A stretch of 64,000 bases of DNA from an uncultured Bacteroides sp. Its GTDB lineage: Bacteria > Bacteroidota > Bacteroidia > Cytophagales > Cyclobacteriaceae. The position numbers and the translations under genes were made by a program. The DNA lies in assembly GCA_902168185.1 (NCBI GenBank), contig CABHOV010000041.1:124001-188000 (forward strand), written 5' to 3'. Below the pieces are notes generated by a model that saw only the letters and a list, made by a program, of their open reading frames with translations, was not told the origin of the DNA and ran no database searches. Positions 50,756 to 59,400 of the stretch are shown in pieces; the stretch's first letter is position 1; the number at the start of each line of letters is the position of its first letter.

Positions 50756-51976
50756 AAACTTTGTCAGAATCTCGTCAACAGATCGTTCTGGTTTAAAGAA
50801 CTCAAGAACACGCAGCATAACTCTGTCCACTAAGGTGTCGGGACATGAGGCGCCACTCGTTAAAATAATCTTGACTATATTTTTACCAGGCAGGAAAGAG
50901 TGCGTCACAACATTTTGTTTTGTGTGATAGTTATAGTGATGAATCTCTTCTTCCGATTTTATTTCCTTTTCTGAATTTATAAAGTAGGTTGGAAATTTGC
51001 GCTCGCATAACTCAACAATGTGCGATGTATTAGAGCTGTTATATCCTCCAACAACAATGGCAAGGTCAGCATCAGTTTCTAACAATTGATATGTAGCGTC
51101 CTGATTGTCATTTGTGGCGTAACATAATGTGTCACGCGTATCTGCAAAATGCTCCTTGATGTTTTCTATACTATATAGCTGGATCATTAATTGTCTGAAG
51201 TAATCCGCTATAGCTTGCGTTTCCGTTGCGAGCATCGTAGTTTGATTCACAACACCAACCCGTTTCAAATCCTGAAGTGGATCGAATCCCTCGGAGTGTT
51301 TTCCTGCAAACTCTTGGTAAAACTCTTCCTTGCTTTTTGTGCCTAATATATATTGACCCAAGGCCTGGGCATCTTCCATATCTCGAACAATTATAGAACG
51401 ACCGCTTTGAGCGCTGTGCGAAAATGTTGCACGTGTCTCTTCATGCTTTGGTTTCCCGTGGATAATGATAGTATAATTTTCACCGCCCAATTTTTCGGAA
51501 CGGTTCCAGACCTTTTCTACAAATGGACATGTAGTATTATACTTTTGGACTTCGATGCCTTTGTCTAATAGGAGATGCTCAATTTCAACAGTTGTACCGA
51601 AGGCAGGAATGATCACTATATCTTCCTTCTTCAGATCATCCCAAGGTATAAATTGCCTGCCGTCAGTGTCCATGATAAATTGGATTCCGCGACTTTGTAA
51701 ATCATTATTCACCTCCTGATTGTGAATCATCTGGCTCAATAGAAAAACGCGCTTGCCAGGATTTTCTTCCAGGGCACGATAACTTATTTCTATAGCGTTC
51801 TCTACACCATAGCAAAAACCAAAATGACGTGCTATATAAAATTGTACGGGACCGAAATCTAAAAGCGTAGGAGAGAAGTCTTGCTTACGCAGATCTTTGA
51901 TTCTGCGTGCTTCTTTTATTTTACCGGTAATGGACGACCGGTAATATGCTGGGATATCGAATTTTTTGATGGCAAT
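50735..51976 (-). CDS. ispH: 4-hydroxy-3-methylbut-2-enyl diphosphate reductase; non-canonical start codon
   Basis: IspH is the last enzyme of the MEP pathway, a [4Fe-4S] reductase making IPP and DMAPP. Three cluster cysteines are visible: GFCYGVENA (about residue 55), TTCPFVEKVW and GASCPDTLVD. Simple calling from a TTG at 51739 loses the first cysteine and 77 or more residues. The frame continues upstream with strong family similarity (FDIPAYYRSS, then DFSPTLLDFGPVQFYIARHF) to a stop at 51989, but contains no ATG, GTG or TTG. Candidate starts are ATT 51976 (chosen, giving M-A-I-K-K-F-D-I-P, 413 residues), ATT 51982 or ATC 51970. The -7 box just upstream excludes a longer product. Bacteroidota IspH proteins are normally about 400-410 residues. 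Confidence 0.9.
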   Translation of the reverse strand: MAIKKFDIPAYYRSSITGKIKEARRIKDLRKQDFSPTLLDFGPVQFYIARHFGFCYGVENAIEISYRALEENPGKRVFLLSQMIHNQEVNNDLQSRGIQFIMDTDGRQFIPWDDLKKEDIVIIPAFGTTVEIEHLLLDKGIEVQKYNTTCPFVEKVWNRSEKLGGENYTIIIHGKPKHEETRATFSHSAQSGRSIIVRDMEDAQALGQYILGTKSKEEFYQEFAGKHSEGFDPLQDLKRVGVVNQTTMLATETQAIADYFRQLMIQLYSIENIKEHFADTRDTLCYATNDNQDATYQLLETDADLAIVVGGYNSSNTSHIVELCERKFPTYFINSEKEIKSEEEIHHYNYHTKQNVVTHSFLPGKNIVKIILTSGASCPDTLVDRVMLRVLEFFKPERSVDEILTKFTGSPQS

Positions 51977-51986
51977 TAAAATTTTA

Positions 51987-52006
51987 CACTAACTGCAAAG
52001 TTAGTG
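51987..52006 (-). promoter_or_regulatory. ispH -7 promoter box inside an inverted repeat
   Basis: Minus-strand TAACTTTGC (51995-52003) is a perfect -7 box. It lies within an 8-bp inverted repeat CACTAACT/AGTTAGTG (51987-51994 and 51999-52006), so the box could be masked by a dimeric regulator. Confidence 0.6.
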
Positions 52007-52019
52007 GAAGTTGCTAAAC

Positions 52020-52074
52020 GTTAACTGTTATCCGTTAACAGTTGTTAACTTTTAAAGTTCTGTTAACGGATAAC
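52020..52074. repeat. GTTAAC-rich palindromic repeat
   Basis: GTTATCCGTTAACAG (52027-52041) and its exact complement (52060-52074) form a 15-bp stem; the 18-nt loop contains an inner AACTTT/AAAGTT pair. GTTAAC occurs four times (52020, 52034, 52044, 52062), in places in a heptameric register. It may terminate the htrA operon on the minus strand. Confidence 0.65.
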
Positions 52075-52085
52075 GTTTTAACGAT

Positions 52086-52259
52086 TTATGCTGCCTTGGA
52101 GAGTTTATCTTCTTTGATCTTGTTCGTTCTGATTTCCTTACTTTCAAGATCAAACCATTTAACTTCTACAAAATTGTTTTTGATGTACTTGAGAACTTCC
52201 ATCACTTTACCATCAATCTTGCTGCGAACACGTTCGCCCTTTTTAAAAAGTCTCCTCAT
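52086..52259 (-). CDS. Small conserved-looking protein downstream of HtrA
   Basis: This 57-residue gene was found by reading the minus strand; it is too short for usual ORF cut-offs. The product starts MRRLFKKGERVRSKIDGKVM and continues EVLKYIKNNFVEVKWFDLES. The GERVRSKIDGKVMEVLKY part resembles the small SH3/KOW-like fold of DUF2158 (YodC) proteins. It is 15 nt downstream of htrA with the same orientation, so cotranscription is very likely. Function unknown. Confidence 0.72.
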   Translation of the reverse strand: MRRLFKKGERVRSKIDGKVMEVLKYIKNNFVEVKWFDLESKEIRTNKIKEDKLSKAA

Positions 52260-52274
52260 ATATTCCTATAAAGT

Positions 52275-53759
52275 TTACATTCTAAAGGCATAATTGAATT
52301 CTCTTGGAACGTCTTCATATGTGCCTGAGAGAATTACCAATTCACCAGATTTCTTCTTCTTCAATAGTTCGTTAAACTCTTTAACGGATTTCACTGACAC
52401 CTCGTTCACCTTTGTGATAATAAAGCCTTCACGAATATCAGTGTACTTGGCCAGCTTGCCGCTTCCGAGTTCTTTAACGCGAACACCGTTGTTAATATCT
52501 AATTTTTTCAGAACATTTCCATCTACTTCTTCAACTTCTAATCCGAGTGATGCAAAACCAGCGCGTTCTTCAGGTTTCACCGTTCCGGTTTTTCCATCCC
52601 TATTTTTTAGAACCACAGGTAAAGTGACTTCTTTACCATCCCGGTTTACAGTTACATTCACTTTGTCTCCCGGACGATGGCGTCCTATATATTCTATCAA
52701 TGCAGAACTCGACAGAATTGGAGCTTCATCAATCTTCACTACAACATCTCCTTCTTTTAATCCGGCATCTTTTGCAGAACTAGCCGCAGCAAAACCGGAT
52801 ACATATGCACCCGCATTAACATGCAGATTATGTTCTTTCACAAGTTGACTGTTAACACTGCCGATTGATACTCCTAACCAACCGCGCTGCACTATACCAA
52901 ACTGGATAAGGTCTTCAACAATTTTGCTGACGATGTTGGCTGGTACTGCAAAACCATACCCGGAGTATGAACCTGTTGGACTCGCTATAGCAGTGTTGAT
53001 ACCAAGCAAGCCACCATTCAAATCCACCAACGCACCACCGCTGTTTCCAGGATTGATGGCAGCATCGGTTTGGATGAAGGATTCAATTGCTGTATTGCCT
53101 TCCTGTGAATTACGTTGAAGTATATTAATGCTTCGTCCCTTTGCACTGATGATACCGGCTGTTACAGTAGAGTTCAGATTGAACGGATTTCCTACCGCCA
53201 TCACCCACTCTCCAACCTTCGCTTTATCAGAATCCACAAATGAAAGATGTGGAAGAGTTTTCTCATTTATTTTAATCAACGCAATATCTGTATCCGGATC
53301 TGTGCCTACAACTTCAGCTTTATAGGTACGGTTATCGTATAGTGTCACCTCTACTACGTCAGCATCCTGTACTACGTGATTGTTGGTAACTATATATCCG
53401 TTTTCATTTACAATTACACCTGAGCCTGAACTTTGGCTAGGACCGTGGGGCATCATGCGTGGACCGAAGAACTCACGGAAAGGATCGAATGTTTCAGGCG
53501 ATGATTCATTGCGTGTACTTCCTTCCTGCGTAGAACGAATGAATACTACTGCAGGTGTTACCAACTCAGCAGTCTTGGTAAAGTCGAGTGGAATTACCTG
53601 GCCATTCTCGTCAACCTTATAGGCAACTTTAGATATAGGTGTACCACTAAGGTATTCCAGTTTCACGCCCTCTTTATCTTTATCCAACCATTTAAATGTA
53701 GCAACCGTACTCGCACTTCCGAGCACCGCTGCCAGAAAAAGTGATGCAAATCTTTTCAT
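52275..53759 (-). CDS. Periplasmic serine protease/chaperone of the HtrA (DegP/DegQ) family
   Basis: The protein has 494 residues from ATG 53759 (a GTG at 53765 is also in frame). It has an N-terminal signal or anchor (1-22), then a trypsin-like domain with the catalytic His in TNNHVV, Asp in DTDIALIKI and Ser in NPGNSGGAL. Two PDZ domains follow (about 290-380 and 400-490; GWLGVSIG and VRVKELGSGKLAKY). It degrades or refolds misfolded envelope proteins. The 57-residue gene follows directly. Confidence 0.95.
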   Translation of the reverse strand: MKRFASLFLAAVLGSASTVATFKWLDKDKEGVKLEYLSGTPISKVAYKVDENGQVIPLDFTKTAELVTPAVVFIRSTQEGSTRNESSPETFDPFREFFGPRMMPHGPSQSSGSGVIVNENGYIVTNNHVVQDADVVEVTLYDNRTYKAEVVGTDPDTDIALIKINEKTLPHLSFVDSDKAKVGEWVMAVGNPFNLNSTVTAGIISAKGRSINILQRNSQEGNTAIESFIQTDAAINPGNSGGALVDLNGGLLGINTAIASPTGSYSGYGFAVPANIVSKIVEDLIQFGIVQRGWLGVSIGSVNSQLVKEHNLHVNAGAYVSGFAAASSAKDAGLKEGDVVVKIDEAPILSSSALIEYIGRHRPGDKVNVTVNRDGKEVTLPVVLKNRDGKTGTVKPEERAGFASLGLEVEEVDGNVLKKLDINNGVRVKELGSGKLAKYTDIREGFIITKVNEVSVKSVKEFNELLKKKKSGELVILSGTYEDVPREFNYAFRM

Positions 53760-54100
53760 AATCACAATTTAATTAAGCTTGTTTTTAGTTAATCAAAAAC
53801 CAGGCAGAAAGCCTTTAGAAAGAAATTTTGTCAGTTAATTCGCGCCCCACATCTTTCGCCTCCTGCCAGATTTTAACCTTTGTATTCTAAGTACGAAAAC
53901 TTTCGGATTTTGGTTCTATCCGTTATGTCAATATTGTCAGCTTTTTCTGGAAGGTAAAATTAAGCTGAGTACGGTTGGTATATCTCGGAGATGAAGCAGC
54001 AACCTATATAGTCTCCATAACAAGAGTGGCTTGTTAATTAATTTTATTGTTGATGAATTAATTACGATGGAAGGTCTGCTTTATGATTACCTTGCTAAAA
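53760..54100. other. 340-nt intergenic region, divergent promoters
   Basis: This separates htrA from the divergent DUF6265-like gene. I see no gene, RNA or strong palindrome; the sequence is AT-rich with a TGTCAATATTGTCA direct-repeat pair around 53926-53939 and a TGTCAG near 53828. It presumably holds the stress-responsive promoter of htrA, but no consensus is clear. Confidence 0.5.
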
Positions 54101-54559
54101 ATGAAAGTTATGAGAATTGTCCTTATCATACTCACCTGTGTTGCGTTAGGTCCAAGTCTTTTCGCGCAACAAAAAGAATTTGGATGGTTGATTGGCACTT
54201 GGAAGTTAAAGGACAAAAATTCGTTTGAGCATTGGACTTATGATGAGAATCAGAAAGTGTTGCGAGGAATTTCATATCGTGTAAAGAATACTGCGGACAC
54301 CACGATTACTGAAGAGATTGTAATCAAATATCAGAGCAATTCATTTTACTATATACCGGATGTTGCAGGAGAGCAGGGTCCTGTTGAATTTAAAGTAACA
54401 AAACATGATGCGACTACATTTGTAGCAGAAAACCCGGAACACGATTTTCCCAAGATCATCCGGTATAAATTTGTTCGCAAGAATAATGAAGATATAAACG
54501 AAGCTTCTATTGAAGGCAATGGAAAGACGATCTCCTACACGTTCGTTAGGGTGAGATAA
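54101..54559 (+). CDS. Exported DUF6265-like protein
   Basis: The protein has 152 residues from ATG 54101; the signal peptide ends near SLFAQQ. The mature part (FGWLIGTWKLKD, then VLRGISYRVKN, FKVTKHDATTFVAENPEHDFPKIIRYKF) matches the lipocalin-like DUF6265 domain found in Bacteroidota and others. It probably binds a small molecule in the periplasm. Upstream frames from 54083 put extra residues before the signal. Confidence 0.82.
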   Translation: MKVMRIVLIILTCVALGPSLFAQQKEFGWLIGTWKLKDKNSFEHWTYDENQKVLRGISYRVKNTADTTITEEIVIKYQSNSFYYIPDVAGEQGPVEFKVTKHDATTFVAENPEHDFPKIIRYKFVRKNNEDINEASIEGNGKTISYTFVRVR

Positions 54560-54661
54560 TCGTAACGTGTCTTACGGTATTTATATACTTGATTTGAACT
54601 TTTTGTGAAAATCACCCATCAAAAGGTAAACTATCAGTGCTCAAGTCCCGTAACGATCGTA

Positions 54662-54811
54662 ATGGAAAACTACTCCCCAACCTATACCATGCAGTCGAAC
54701 CATAGCGACAAGGAAACCGCACACCGCAGACTAAGAAGACTGCGCACACTTCTCATCATCTGGTTAATCTCTCTTCTAGCAACGGTGATTTGGTTTTCGT
54801 TAAGTTCTTAA
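54662..54811 (+). CDS. Small single-helix membrane protein
   Basis: The protein has 49 residues. It has a polar basic N-terminus (ETAHRRLRRLR) followed by one transmembrane helix (about 29-46). A GTG at 54605 would extend it by 19 residues with no hydrophobic logic. It has the look of a positive-inside anchored peptide; unknown function. Confidence 0.55.
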   Translation: MENYSPTYTMQSNHSDKETAHRRLRRLRTLLIIWLISLLATVIWFSLSS

Positions 54812-54824
54812 TAAGAAACCTGAT

Positions 54825-55535
54825 TCAAATTTTTAATCCTTCTCTAACAACTATATCAGATCCCTCCGCCAGGAAAACAGAAACAGGAGCCTCGTTTTTT
54901 AAGAACTTAAATTCATTTCCATATATACTTCCAAAACCAACATTTATAGCATAGCTGTTCACCGGGTATACTTTCCACTGTGGGTGTTCAACACCATATT
55001 CGGATGTCTTCTGATCGTTTATCCGGGTATAACCCCAATAATGTTCAGTGATAAATTCTTCCTCACTTCCTACTTTAATCGCGACTGCATTTTTTGAGGT
55101 TGTCACCTCGAGGGAATTCCATTCTTTTAATTTCCAACGGTACTCAACAGTAAGATCATTCCCTCCGGTTTCCCAACGGTGCGTCATTGGCATGGTCTGG
55201 TAATTTTCTTTATAGATCTTGTTCGCGACAAAAGTCAACGCATGCTTCGGTACAATCTCTTTGATGAACACCACACCACGCTTCCATCCATCGACATCTT
55301 TATATCGTACATAGAACCGAAGGTTAACTTCCTCAAACGTAGAATGAAAAGGTATACGAAATCCAAGCAGGCGTGTATTGACAAACATAAATCCCACCAA
55401 GCTTACATAGCAGGTATCATTCCATAAATCAAGTTCTGTTTTATATGGAAGATAGCGTTGAAGGATGTCTGGATCTACTGCATAGTTTGCCATGGCAAGC
55501 TTGCGCCACTCTGCCGTCAGGAAAACACGCGCCAT
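54825..55535 (-). CDS. DUF2071 (YqjF-like) protein
   Basis: The protein has 236 residues. It opens FLTAEWRKLAMANYAVDPDILQRYLP, typical of DUF2071 proteins, and contains VSLVGFMFVNTRLLGFRIPFH and the LRFYVRYKD strand. The fold is acetoacetate-decarboxylase-like; the function is unknown. Only 2 nt separate it from the upstream redoxin gene, so they form an operon. Confidence 0.88.
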   Translation of the reverse strand: MARVFLTAEWRKLAMANYAVDPDILQRYLPYKTELDLWNDTCYVSLVGFMFVNTRLLGFRIPFHSTFEEVNLRFYVRYKDVDGWKRGVVFIKEIVPKHALTFVANKIYKENYQTMPMTHRWETGGNDLTVEYRWKLKEWNSLEVTTSKNAVAIKVGSEEEFITEHYWGYTRINDQKTSEYGVEHPQWKVYPVNSYAINVGFGSIYGNEFKFLKNEAPVSVFLAEGSDIVVREGLKI

Positions 55536-55537
55536 AG

Positions 55538-56035
55538 TCAGAGGTGCTTTATCACTTCTGATATTTCCACTTCACCGTTAAATTTCTGGACCAGTTTACG
55601 GTCATCGTATATGTATATAGAAGGTGTTTCGATCTGGCCATATGTATTGATCACATCATTTACCGATGTACTGCCAAAATGAACATTACTGAATTTATCT
55701 AATATATACTCGGAAGCAAATTTTTGAAGCTCCTCACGTGTTGCTGAAGATACAAAGTATAGCTGGTAGTCCTTGAAGGCGTTGATGTTTTCACCAATCT
55801 GTTTTGCTTCACGTTGACAGTGATCACAATCGGGTTGAAACATGATGATAATGTTTTTCCCTGTTAAGTTTCTTGCCGAAAACTGATTTCCGTCTAACGA
55901 AGTTATAGTCATCGCAGGCAAATCATTTACGGCTATGGTGGTTGACGGTTGCTCGTTCGTTTTCGTTTCCTGTGGTTTATTACAGGCTGTAACGGCAAGC
56001 ACACATACTAATAAGAGTATAGATCGATTCTTCAT
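55538..56035 (-). CDS. Redoxin-like lipoprotein with CxxC motif
   Basis: The protein has 165 residues from ATG 56035, giving a lipoprotein signal with lipobox VTACN (Cys about 17). The thioredoxin-fold domain has the CDHC redox motif in MFQPDCDHCQREAKQIGENI and a cis-Pro in ETPSIYIYD. It is probably a periplasmic thiol oxidoreductase related to TlpA/AhpC-type proteins. Extension to 56170 would overlap the upstream small gene in another frame. It is the middle gene of a three-gene operon. Confidence 0.88.
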   Translation of the reverse strand: MKNRSILLLVCVLAVTACNKPQETKTNEQPSTTIAVNDLPAMTITSLDGNQFSARNLTGKNIIIMFQPDCDHCQREAKQIGENINAFKDYQLYFVSSATREELQKFASEYILDKFSNVHFGSTSVNDVINTYGQIETPSIYIYDDRKLVQKFNGEVEISEVIKHL

Positions 56036-56036
56036 G

Positions 56037-56231
56037 TTAGTTAATGAGAAAGAACATAAGCCAATATACAATATAAGAAGCGGATGCAATGCCACCGTAA
56101 AGTTTGATAACCTTTCTCCGGTTTTGCACATCTTCCCACCACAACATTGCCCAGGGTTTGTATAGGCCAATCACTAAAAAAGCAAAAGCCGTGATGCTGA
56201 TATAGAGTAATAGCTGTTGAACAAAATTCAT
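56037..56231 (-). CDS. Small two-helix membrane protein
   Basis: The protein has 64 residues with hydrophobic segments at about 4-24 and 43-62. A basic central linker (NRRKVIK) favours cytoplasmic location of the loop. The stop is 1 nt before the redoxin ATG, so it is the first gene of the operon with the redoxin and DUF2071 genes. No family is known to me. Confidence 0.78.
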   Translation of the reverse strand: MNFVQQLLLYISITAFAFLVIGLYKPWAMLWWEDVQNRRKVIKLYGGIASASYIVYWLMFFLIN

Positions 56232-56350
56232 GGTACAGTTGTTTAGATCAGCTGTTGCAATGCGGAAAGGTAATAAGTCATTGATGAATAGTCATCCACC
56301 AGAAACAAAAATATAATTTGCAATAATCTGGCGGGGATTTTCAAGGACGC

Positions 56351-56359
56351 TATCTTTGC
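56351..56359 (+). promoter_or_regulatory. -7 promoter box of mfd
   Basis: TATCTTTGC, a perfect TAnnTTTG, overlaps the TTG (56356) that could formally start the frame, showing that the real start is downstream. Confidence 0.6.
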
Positions 56360-56445
56360 AGCTTTTCTTTTTCCTGTTATCTCATCTTGGGCAACCTATA
56401 TATCGGTGCTCACAGCCGGGACAACCAATAACTGACAACGGAAAC

Positions 56446-59400
56446 GTGAGGGCGATCGATTTTTTAAGTATCTATAAAGCGGATGGTTTGATAAAGACCG
56501 TAGCCGAAGGGATTCGCGCGCCAAAAGCACAGGTTGTTCGTGTCAAAGGTCTATCAGGAAGTCTTGATGCTGTAGTGCTTGCAGCAACTTTTAAAGTACA
56601 TCCACAGGATTATCTCGTTATACTCCAGGATCGTGAAGAAGCCGCATACTTTCAAAACGATCTTCAAAATCTTCTGGATCGCGAAGTATTTTTCTTTCCG
56701 ATGTCATACAAGCGGCCTTATGAGTATGACGAAACGGAGAACGCTAATATCCTGATGCGTGCTGAAATTTTGAATCGCCTGTCAGGTAAAACAACTCCGG
56801 AAATAATTGTTACATATCCGGAAGCACTCAGCGAAAAAGTAATCAACAAACGATCACTTGCGTCAAACACATTTACTGTAAAACTTGGTGAACGCCTTGA
56901 TATAGCTTTCCTGGAGGAGTTCCTGCATAATTATGATTTTGAAAAAACTGACTTTGTATACGAAGCAGGTCAGTTCGCTATACGTGGAGGGATCATTGAT
57001 ATATACTCCTTTGCGTATGAGATTCCGTATCGTATCGAATTGTTTGGTGATGAAGTGGACAGTATCCGCACATTTGAGCCAGGCTCTCAGTTGTCAGTCA
57101 ACAAACTGGATAAAGTAAATATTATACCCAACGTCCAGACGAAACTAGTTCAGGAGGAACGTCAATCGTTGCTTGAATTTATTTCTGCAGAAACAAAATT
57201 GTGGTTTAAGGATGTACAACTCACAAAAGATATAGTTCAAAAAAGCTTTGAAAGAGCGGATGCATCGTTTGATAAAATATTAAAGGCGAGTGGCGCGCAT
57301 GTAGTGTCTTCTCCTGAAAAATTATTTGATACAGGCGAGGCATTTCTGCAGCGAACGACTTCATTCACACGTGTTGAATTCGGAAGCAGATTCATTCTTG
57401 AAAATGCACGTACTTTCGATTATCAATCTTCAGCGCAGCCATCATTCAATAAAAATTTTGAATTGCTGGCCGGTGACCTGTACGATCACCAGGTACAAGG
57501 GCTGAGTAATTTTATCGCTGCCGATATGCCCAGACAGCTTGAACGGTTGAAGGGTGTTTTCGAGGAGATAAATGTAGAGTTGAAATTTCAGCCGCTGGAG
57601 TTTGCATTGCGTGAAGGATTTGTAGATCAGAATCTGAAACTGGTTTGCTATACCGATCATCAGATCTTTGAACGATTTCACCGCTATAAAGCGAAAGAAA
57701 AATTTACCAAATCGAAGGCGCTTACCCTTCGCGAGCTATATACACTTCAACCAGGAGATTTTGTAACACACATTGACTACGGCATTGCCAAGTTTGCAGG
57801 CCTTGAGAAACGTGATGTGAACGGACATGATCAGGAAGCAATTCGATTGGTATACCGTGATGATGATTTGCTATACGTGAGCATTCACTCGCTTCATAAA
57901 ATCTCAAAGTACTCCGGCAAAGAAGGCACTCCGCCTGTCATGAGCAAGCTCGGCACACAAGAGTGGGAGACGAAGAAATCAAAAGTTAAGAAGCGTGTAA
58001 AAGATATAGCGAAGGAGTTAATAGAACTTTACGCCAAGCGTAAAACAGCGCCAGGCTTTGCATATTCTCAAGATGGCTTTTTACAAGCTGAGTTAGAATC
58101 ATCATTTATATATGAAGATACTCCGGATCAGGCGCGTGCCACTGAAGATGTAAAGAAAGATATGCAGAACCCGCACCCGATGGATCGGCTTGTGTGTGGT
58201 GATGTAGGTTTTGGAAAAACGGAAATAGCAGTACGTGCTGCATTTAAGGCAGCGACAGAAGGAAAACAGGTTGCTGTATTAGTGCCTACTACAATTTTGG
58301 CGATGCAGCACTATAGAACGTTTCGCGATCGTCTCTCTGATTTTCCGGTGAGAGTTGAGTATGTTTCGCGTTTCAAAACGGATAGCGATATAAAAAAGAT
58401 CATCGCAGAAACGAAAGAAGGCAAAGTAAATATACTGATCGGTACACATCGTATTGTAAGTAAAGATGTAGAGTTTAAGGATCTCGGTTTACTCATCATT
58501 GATGAAGAACAAAAGTTCGGTGTTAAGGTGAAGGACCGCTTGAAGGAATTGAAAGTGAACGTTGATGTACTTACATTGACAGCTACACCAATTCCACGTA
58601 CACTGCATTTCTCTTTAATGGGTGCACGTGATCTTAGTATCATTGCAACGCCACCGCCAAATCGTCAACCGGTAACTACAGAACTCCATACCTTTAATGA
58701 AGAAGTAATTCGCGATGCTGTTAGTAATGAACTACGAAGAGGTGGACAGGTTTTCTTTGTGCACAATCGCGTAAATGATATTGAATCTATTGCTAACACT
58801 ATATATAGACTTGTTCCGGATTCCCGCATCGGCATCGGCCATGGCCAGATGGATGGTGACAAACTGGAAAAGGTAATGGTGAAATTTATTGATGGTGAAT
58901 ACGATGTTTTGGTTTCCACCAACATCATCGAATCTGGTCTGGATATACCAAATGCGAATACAATCATGATCAATCAGGCGCATATGTTTGGTTTATCTGA
59001 TCTTCACCAGATGCGCGGACGCGTAGGGCGATCTAATAAAAAAGCTTATTGCTATTTACTTACTCCGCCTGCATCATCTTTGTCTGCAGACTCACGCAAA
59101 CGCTTGTCGGCTCTTGAAGAATTTTCAGAATTAGGCGATGGATTTAAAGTCGCGATGCGTGATTTGGATATACGCGGTGCCGGAAATATGTTAGGTGCTG
59201 AACAAACTGGTTTTATAAGTGATCTTGGATTTGATACCTATCACAAGATTCTCGATGATGCTGTACAAGAACTGAAAGAGACTGACTTTAAAGAACTGTT
59301 TGCTTCAGATCTTGCTGAGAAAGCTAAACTTATTGTACAGGATTGTGTGATCGAAACAGACTTGGAGATTCTGATTCCGGAAACCTATATTGCCAGCACA

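Noticed and set aside
52020-52074. Possible CRISPR-like array of GTTAAC repeats
   Set aside because: Units are far too short, spacers are not of constant length, and no cas genes are present.
56036-56170. 45-codon extension of the redoxin lipoprotein
   Set aside because: It overlaps the small membrane gene at 56037-56231 in another frame and destroys the lipoprotein signal.
56356-56445. 30-codon extension of mfd from TTG
   Set aside because: The TTG is inside the -7 box TATCTTTGC, so it is not transcribed as a start.
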